Shown here: positions 60,002 to 64,000 of the stretch, piece after piece
Layout of the letters: each line of letters begins with the position of its first letter
How positions within the stretch are numbered: the stretch's first letter is position 1
Assembly (NCBI RefSeq): GCF_004361885.1
Contig: NZ_SNWH01000007.1
Coordinates: forward strand, 1-64,000
Direction of reading: 5' to 3'
Origin: Halomonas ventosae
GTDB taxonomy: Bacteria > Pseudomonadota > Gammaproteobacteria > Pseudomonadales > Halomonadaceae
DNA length: 64,000 nt
Position numbers and translations under genes: made by a program
Notes under the pieces: generated by a model
Database searches by the model: none
Told to the model about the DNA's origin: nothing
What the model saw: the letters and a program-made list of their open reading frames with translations, nothing else

Positions 60002-60988
60002 ATGACAGACGACTGGCGCCCCACGGCGACCCTCGAGACGCTGCGCGAGCGGGCGCGCCTGCTCGCCGGGGTGCGCGCCTTCTTCGCCGCGCGTGGCGTG
60101 CTGGAGGTGGAGACCCCGGTGCTCGGCCACGGCGGCAGCACCGAGGTGCATCTAGCCTCGCTCTCCGCTGAGGCCACTACCCCGGCCGGGCGCGAGCGGC
60201 TCTGGCTGCAGACCTCCCCGGAGTTCGCCATGAAGCGGCTGCTGGCCGCGGGCTCAGGGCCGATCTTCCAGCTGGCCAGAAGCTTTCGTGACGGCGAGGT
60301 AGGGCGGCGCCACAATCTTGAGTTCACCCTGCTGGAGTGGTATCGCCCCGGGCTGGGGCTCGAGGCGTTGATCGAGGAGAGCGCGGCGCTGGTGAGCAGC
60401 GTGCTGGGCCGAGAGCCGGGGGATGAGACGCGCCCGCTGCGCCGGCGCCGCTACCGCGAGCTGTTCCGCGAGCACCTGGCCATCGACCCCTTCAGCGCCC
60501 CGCTTGCCGAGTTGCGGCGCCTGGCCGGCGAGGTGGGCGGGCTGGGCATGGCCGACAGCGACCGCGACGACTGCCTCGACCTGCTGATGAGCCTCGCCAT
60601 CGAGCCCCGCCTCGGGCGCGACGGGCTCGAGGTGGTCGTGGACTATCCGGCCAGCCAGGCTGCCTTGGCCCGTCACCATCGCGACCCGGAGGACGGTGAA
60701 TGGGTCGCCTCGCGCTTCGAGCTTTATCTGGAAGGACTAGAGCTGGCCAACGGCTATGATGAGCTCACCGACGCCGCCGAGCAGGCGGCGCGCTTCGAGC
60801 AGGACAATACCGCTCGCCGGGCGATGGGCCTGCCCGAGGTGGACGTGGACGTGCGCCTGCTGGCTGCCCTCGAGCACGGCATGCCCGAGGGCAGCGGCGT
60901 GGCGCTGGGCCTCGACCGGCTGATCCAGCTGGCGCTGGGCAAGTCGAGCGTGGCGGAGGTCATGGCCTTCGCCACGCCGCACTGCTAG
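60002..60988 (+). CDS. epmA: EF-P--(R)-beta-lysine ligase EpmA
   Basis: A 328-residue class II LysRS-like enzyme (PoxA/GenX) without an anticodon domain; it attaches beta-lysine to EF-P Lys34. Motifs are VEVETPVLGHGGSTEVHL-like motif 1, RSFRDGEVGRRHNLEFTLLE motif 2 and GVALGLDRLIQLALG motif 3. GGAGG precedes the ATG. It is the partner of efp and epmB. Confidence 0.94.
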   Translation: MTDDWRPTATLETLRERARLLAGVRAFFAARGVLEVETPVLGHGGSTEVHLASLSAEATTPAGRERLWLQTSPEFAMKRLLAAGSGPIFQLARSFRDGEVGRRHNLEFTLLEWYRPGLGLEALIEESAALVSSVLGREPGDETRPLRRRRYRELFREHLAIDPFSAPLAELRRLAGEVGGLGMADSDRDDCLDLLMSLAIEPRLGRDGLEVVVDYPASQAALARHHRDPEDGEWVASRFELYLEGLELANGYDELTDAAEQAARFEQDNTARRAMGLPEVDVDVRLLAALEHGMPEGSGVALGLDRLIQLALGKSSVAEVMAFATPHC

Positions 60989-61070
60989 CAATTGTTCCAG
61001 GCGGTTGTGTGGCCTTCACCGCTCGGGGCTGATCCGTCGACAGGCCCCGGGGCGCCGGACCGACGAGGAG

Positions 61071-61147
61071 GCGCTGTGAACCCTTCCCTGGGCGCTACCG
61101 ATGCCATCCCTGGCATAGGACCTCCTCTTCGGCCTGTCCCCGGCGCT
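61071..61147. repeat. Dispersed intergenic repeat, copy 2
   Basis: Inverted match to 54581-54657. The central hairpin here is ATGCCA-TCCC-TGGCAT (61101-61116); compared with copy 1, the second base pair is T-A instead of C-G, a compensatory change. Confidence 0.88.
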
Positions 61148-61153
61148 CCCTCG

Positions 61154-61999
61154 CTATGAGTATTTAAGCGCTCCCAGCGACTGCCCCATGTGCATCTTGG
61201 CGCCGGGCTCAATCTCGTCGGTGAAGGTGACCGGCTCGCTGAACGCCATCACCACCGTGGAGCCGAGCTTGAAACGGCCCATCTCCTGGCCCTTCTCGAG
61301 GCGCACCAGGGCGTCGAAGCGCATGCGCTGCACGTCGCCGCGGGGCAGGGGCGTGATCTGGCCGGCCCAGACTGTCTCGATGGCGGCGACGATCATCGCC
61401 CCCACCAGCACCATCACCATGGGGCCCTGGTCGGTGTCGAAGTGGCACACCAGCCGCTCATTGCGGGCGAAGAGGTTGGGCACGTGGTTGGTGGTGGCGG
61501 CATTCACCGAGAACAGTCGCCCCGGCACGTAGACCATCTCGGTCAGGGTGCCGGCGAGGGGCATGTGTACGCGATGGTAGTCGCTTGGCGAGAGGTAGAT
61601 GTTGGCGTAGCTGCCGCCCCGGTAGCGCCTCGCCTGCTTCTCGTCTCCACCGAGCAGCTCCATCATCGAGAAGCGTCTCCCCTTGGCCTGCAGCAGGTGG
61701 TCGCGGTCGATCTGGCCGTACTGCGAGAGGGTGCCGTCGGCGGGGCACAGCAGGCCCTCGCCGAGGGGGCGGGCGTCGTTCGTCAGCGCCCGGGTGAAGA
61801 AGTCGTTGAAGGTGGCGTAGGCTCCGGGATCGGGCTCTGCCGCCTCTTTCATGTCAACGCCGAAGACGCGTATGAAGGTGCGGATGAGTGTGTTCTTCAG
61901 CCAAAGCGACCGGCAGTCGGCGAGATAACCCACCAGCCGCGAAAGCAGGTGGTGGGGAAGGGGATACTGGATGAGGGCGAAGAGCTTGGCGAGTGACAA
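61154..61999 (-). CDS. psd: Phosphatidylserine decarboxylase proenzyme
   Basis: Makes phosphatidylethanolamine at the inner membrane. The 281-residue precursor carries the self-cleavage motif LGST (in [12 protein letters not shown]), where the Ser becomes the pyruvoyl group, and the YHRVHMP motif. TTG 61999 is the only start that gives the normal N-terminus ([20 protein letters not shown]); the ribosome-binding site is weak. Confidence 0.93.
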   Translation of the reverse strand: MSLAKLFALIQYPLPHHLLSRLVGYLADCRSLWLKNTLIRTFIRVFGVDMKEAAEPDPGAYATFNDFFTRALTNDARPLGEGLLCPADGTLSQYGQIDRDHLLQAKGRRFSMMELLGGDEKQARRYRGGSYANIYLSPSDYHRVHMPLAGTLTEMVYVPGRLFSVNAATTNHVPNLFARNERLVCHFDTDQGPMVMVLVGAMIVAAIETVWAGQITPLPRGDVQRMRFDALVRLEKGQEMGRFKLGSTVVMAFSEPVTFTDEIEPGAKMHMGQSLGALKYS

Positions 62000-62140
62000 G
62001 GCAAGAGGTCTCTGGGGTGAATCGGATGGACAGCACCGAGGCGGCCCCTTCTGGAGTCAGAGCCTGGCTGAGGGACGTGGGGCTATGGTCATGCCCGTTG
62101 CGGGAGCAAGCACCGCCGCTGAGGTCTGCCCCCTCAATGG

Positions 62141-62168
62141 ATAGCTTCCAGCTTCCAGCTTACGGCTT
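62141..62168 (+). repeat. AGCTTNN heptad array at the rhdA stop codon
   Basis: AGCTTCC AGCTTCC AGCTTAC GGCTTTT, overlapping the rhdA TAA (62162-62160, reverse strand). Confidence 0.75.
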
Positions 62169-63005
62169 TTCTACCGGCGTATCGTCGCGGTTGCCCCACT
62201 CCTTCCATGAGCCGGGATAGCCGCGCATCTTCTCGAAGCCCAGCGCCTTGCCCACCAGCCAGGTGAAGCCGCTGCGGTGGTGGCTCTGGCAGTGGGTCAC
62301 CACCTCCATGTCCGGGGTCAGGCCCAGCGCCTCGAGCTCGGTGATGAGCTCCGCATAGTCGCGGATTCGCAGTCCGCGCTCGCGGTCCATGGCGTCGGTC
62401 CACTCCATGTTCACCGCGCCGGGAATGTGACCCAGGCGGGCGTTGTCGCCCTTCCTGCCCTCGTATTCAGCGCGCGAGCGGGCATCCCAGATCGCAAAAT
62501 CCTTCTCGCCCAGGCGCTCCTGTATCTCGAGGCGGTCGATGGCGACCTCGGGGTGCAGGATCTGTGCTTGGTAGTCGCTGGGGCTGGGCGAGCGTGGCTC
62601 GGTGGAAACCGGCTGGCCGGCCTGCCGCCAGGCGTGGATGCCGCCGTTGAGATAGGAGTAGCGGGTGTGGCCGATCAGCGCCAGGGTCCACAACAGACGT
62701 CCGGCCCAGCCGCCACCCTCATCGTCGTAGGCAACCACATGAGTATCCCGGGTCAGACCGAGCGACGAGAACAGTCGGGACAACGCCTCCTCGGTGGGCA
62801 CGTCATTGGGCACGCTGTTGCCTGATGAGTCCTCGCCGCGCATCAGCAGGCGGTGATCCAGGAAGACGGCGCCGGGAACATGCCCCTCGCCGTAGCTCTC
62901 GGCCCGGAGCGGCACGTCGATGATCAGCAGCGAGGGTTCATCCAGGTGGTCGGCGAGCTGGTCTGGCTCGACGATCAGCGGTAGCAGGTTGTCTTCGGAA
63001 CTCAT
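62160..63005 (-). CDS. rhdA: Thiosulfate sulfurtransferase (rhodanese), RhdA type
   Basis: A 281-residue two-domain rhodanese. The active-site loop is CQSHHRS (Cys239), like the CQTHHRS loop of Azotobacter RhdA rather than the E. coli SseA loop. It ends GSWKEWGNRDDTPVEKP as RhdA does. Rhodaneses handle persulfide sulfur. ATG 63005 chosen by homology (SSEDNLLPLIVEPDQLADHL); it lies between psd and rsgA as in Pseudomonas. Confidence 0.9.
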   Translation of the reverse strand: MSSEDNLLPLIVEPDQLADHLDEPSLLIIDVPLRAESYGEGHVPGAVFLDHRLLMRGEDSSGNSVPNDVPTEEALSRLFSSLGLTRDTHVVAYDDEGGGWAGRLLWTLALIGHTRYSYLNGGIHAWRQAGQPVSTEPRSPSPSDYQAQILHPEVAIDRLEIQERLGEKDFAIWDARSRAEYEGRKGDNARLGHIPGAVNMEWTDAMDRERGLRIRDYAELITELEALGLTPDMEVVTHCQSHHRSGFTWLVGKALGFEKMRGYPGSWKEWGNRDDTPVEKP

Positions 63006-63043
63006 GGCGCTCTCCTTCATAGTCAGGTTCCTTGATGCAGGCG

Positions 63044-64000
63044 TCAGGCGTCGCCGAGGCTTTCGAGGATGCGTTGGTAGCTGGTGAAGCGTTGGGGGTG
63101 AATGTCGCCGCGCTCCACGGCGGCGAGCAGGGCGCATCCCGGCTCGTGGCGGTGGCGACAGTCGCGGAAGCGGCAGTGGCCGAGCCACTCGCGGAACTCG
63201 ATGAAGCCCGCGGTGACCTGCTGTTCATCCAGATGGCCCAGGCCGAACTCGCGGATTCCCGGCGAGTCGATCAGCTCGCCCTCGCCCGAGGCCAGCCCTG
63301 GCAGGACATAGAGGCGGGCGGTGGTGGTGGTATGGGTGCCCTTGCGCGTGTCCTTTGACAGCGCGCCGATGCGCAGTTCCTCGTCCGGCAGTAGGCGCTC
63401 GATCAGCGAGGACTTGCCCACGCCACTCTGGCCCACCAAGACCGAGGTGCGCCCGGCCAGCCGGGCGTGCAGGGCCGCCAGGCCGCCCTCGCGAGCGGTG
63501 GTGGTGGTGACCACCGGGTAGCCCAGGCCCTCGTAACGCCCCAGCAGGTCGCGCAGTTCACCACCGTGTTCCGGCAGCAGGTCGGTCTTGTTGAGCACCA
63601 GCACCGGCGCGATGCCGGTGGCCTCGGCGGCCACCAGGTAGCGGTCGATCAGGTTGGCATGGGGCGCCGGCTCCACCGCGAAGACGATCAGGAGCTGGTC
63701 GATGTTGGCGGCCACCGGCTTGAGCTGGCCGCGTGCGTCAGGGCGCTCCAGGACGTTGTCGCGCTCGACTCGGGCCACCACCACGCCGTCGTTGGCGTCA
63801 TGGGCGGCGCGCCAGATTACCCGGTCGCCGGTCACCAGCCCCTCGAGGTTGGCGCGCAGGTGGCAACGCACTGCGTCACCGCCCTGGTCGGCACGCACGT
63901 CCAGGGTGCGACCGAAGTGGGCGACCACTCGGCCGCCCTGCTCGGGCCCGTACTCCCCGGCGGTCAGCTTCTCGCCGTCGCGGGTGTCGCGCCGTTCGGC
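63044..64000 (-). CDS. rsgA: Ribosome small-subunit GTPase RsgA, 5' end outside the window
   Basis: A circularly permuted GTPase that checks late 30S maturation. An OB-fold (GQLKPVAAN-region and earlier) leads into NKTDLL (G4), GQSGVGKSSLI (G1) and DSPGIREFG (G3), then the zinc site CRFRDCRHRHEPGCAL. The frame is open through the window end (EYGPEQGGRVVAHFG precedes the GTG at 63928), matching the N-terminal region of RsgA, so the true start is beyond 64000. Confidence 0.94.
   Translation of the reverse strand, partial: AERRDTRDGEKLTAGEYGPEQGGRVVAHFGRTLDVRADQGGDAVRCHLRANLEGLVTGDRVIWRAAHDANDGVVVARVERDNVLERPDARGQLKPVAANIDQLLIVFAVEPAPHANLIDRYLVAAEATGIAPVLVLNKTDLLPEHGGELRDLLGRYEGLGYPVVTTTTAREGGLAALHARLAGRTSVLVGQSGVGKSSLIERLLPDEELRIGALSKDTRKGTHTTTTARLYVLPGLASGEGELIDSPGIREFGLGHLDEQQVTAGFIEFREWLGHCRFRDCRHRHEPGCALLAAVERGDIHPQRFTSYQRILESLGDA

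Noticed and set aside
58074-62168. Heptad arrays considered as CRISPR repeats
   Set aside because: Units are 7 bases with no spacers and no cas genes nearby.

Overview
The window is high-GC gammaproteobacterial chromosome. Gene content and order (def-fmt-rsmB-trkA-trkH beside dprA-tsaC-hemF-aroE; trmJ-cysE-iscR; queA-tgt-yajC-secDF; efp with epmA and epmB; psd-rhdA-rsgA) point to Halomonadaceae (Halomonas or a close relative). This assignment is inferred from synteny and protein resemblance recalled from memory; no search was run. Almost all of the window is housekeeping DNA with a few scars left by mobile elements.

Layout. 0-1 kb: an internally deleted IS3-type element abutting a fragment of a sirtuin gene. 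1-9.5 kb: tapT (tRNA acp3U), a TraB-family membrane protein, TrkH/TrkA potassium uptake, dodecin, then rsmB-fmt-def, mostly on the minus strand. 9.6-14.3 kb: plus-strand genes for a LysM protein, dprA, tsaC, hemF and aroE. 14.3-16.4 kb: a small membrane protein, an M48 lipoprotein protease and a DUF815 ATPase. 16.4-28.9 kb: a long minus-strand series, transcribed trmJ-cysE-iscR-iscS-iscA-ndk-rlmN-pilW-rodZ-ispG-hisS-yfgM-bamB-der. 29.8-36.3 kb: suhB facing the queA-tgt-yajC-secD-secF series. 36.4-38.9 kb: tRNA-Leu(CAA) followed by a broken integrase, a broken IS4-type transposase and a 140-bp MITE-like element. 38.9-54.6 kb: nudF-yqiB-cpdA, cysDN, a zinc protease, a MazEF-type pair, an App1-type phosphatase, cmoAB, pgi, yqiA, parE and parC. 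54.7-64 kb: serB, a leucine leader with leuA, epmB/efp/epmA, psd, rhdA and rsgA (cut by the window end).

Several systems are complete here: EF-P with both lysylation enzymes EpmA and EpmB; both cmo5U enzymes; the queuosine pair queA/tgt with SecDF-YajC; topoisomerase IV; both ATP sulfurylase subunits. The isc locus is the clearest departure from expectation. IscR, IscS and IscA are present, but IscU, HscBA and Fdx are absent from their usual places, and IscS lacks the C-terminal tail that binds IscU. SuhB has lost most catalytic residues of the inositol monophosphatase family, which suggests that only its rRNA antitermination role remains.

Other noteworthy signals are short tandem duplications (19-24 bp) lying on start or stop codons of several genes, heptad AGCTTCC-type arrays placed on three stop codons, a dispersed hairpin repeat with a compensatory base-pair change, and a leucine attenuator with rare CTA codons upstream of leuA. 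I found no CRISPR array, rRNA, complete prophage or obvious new defence system.
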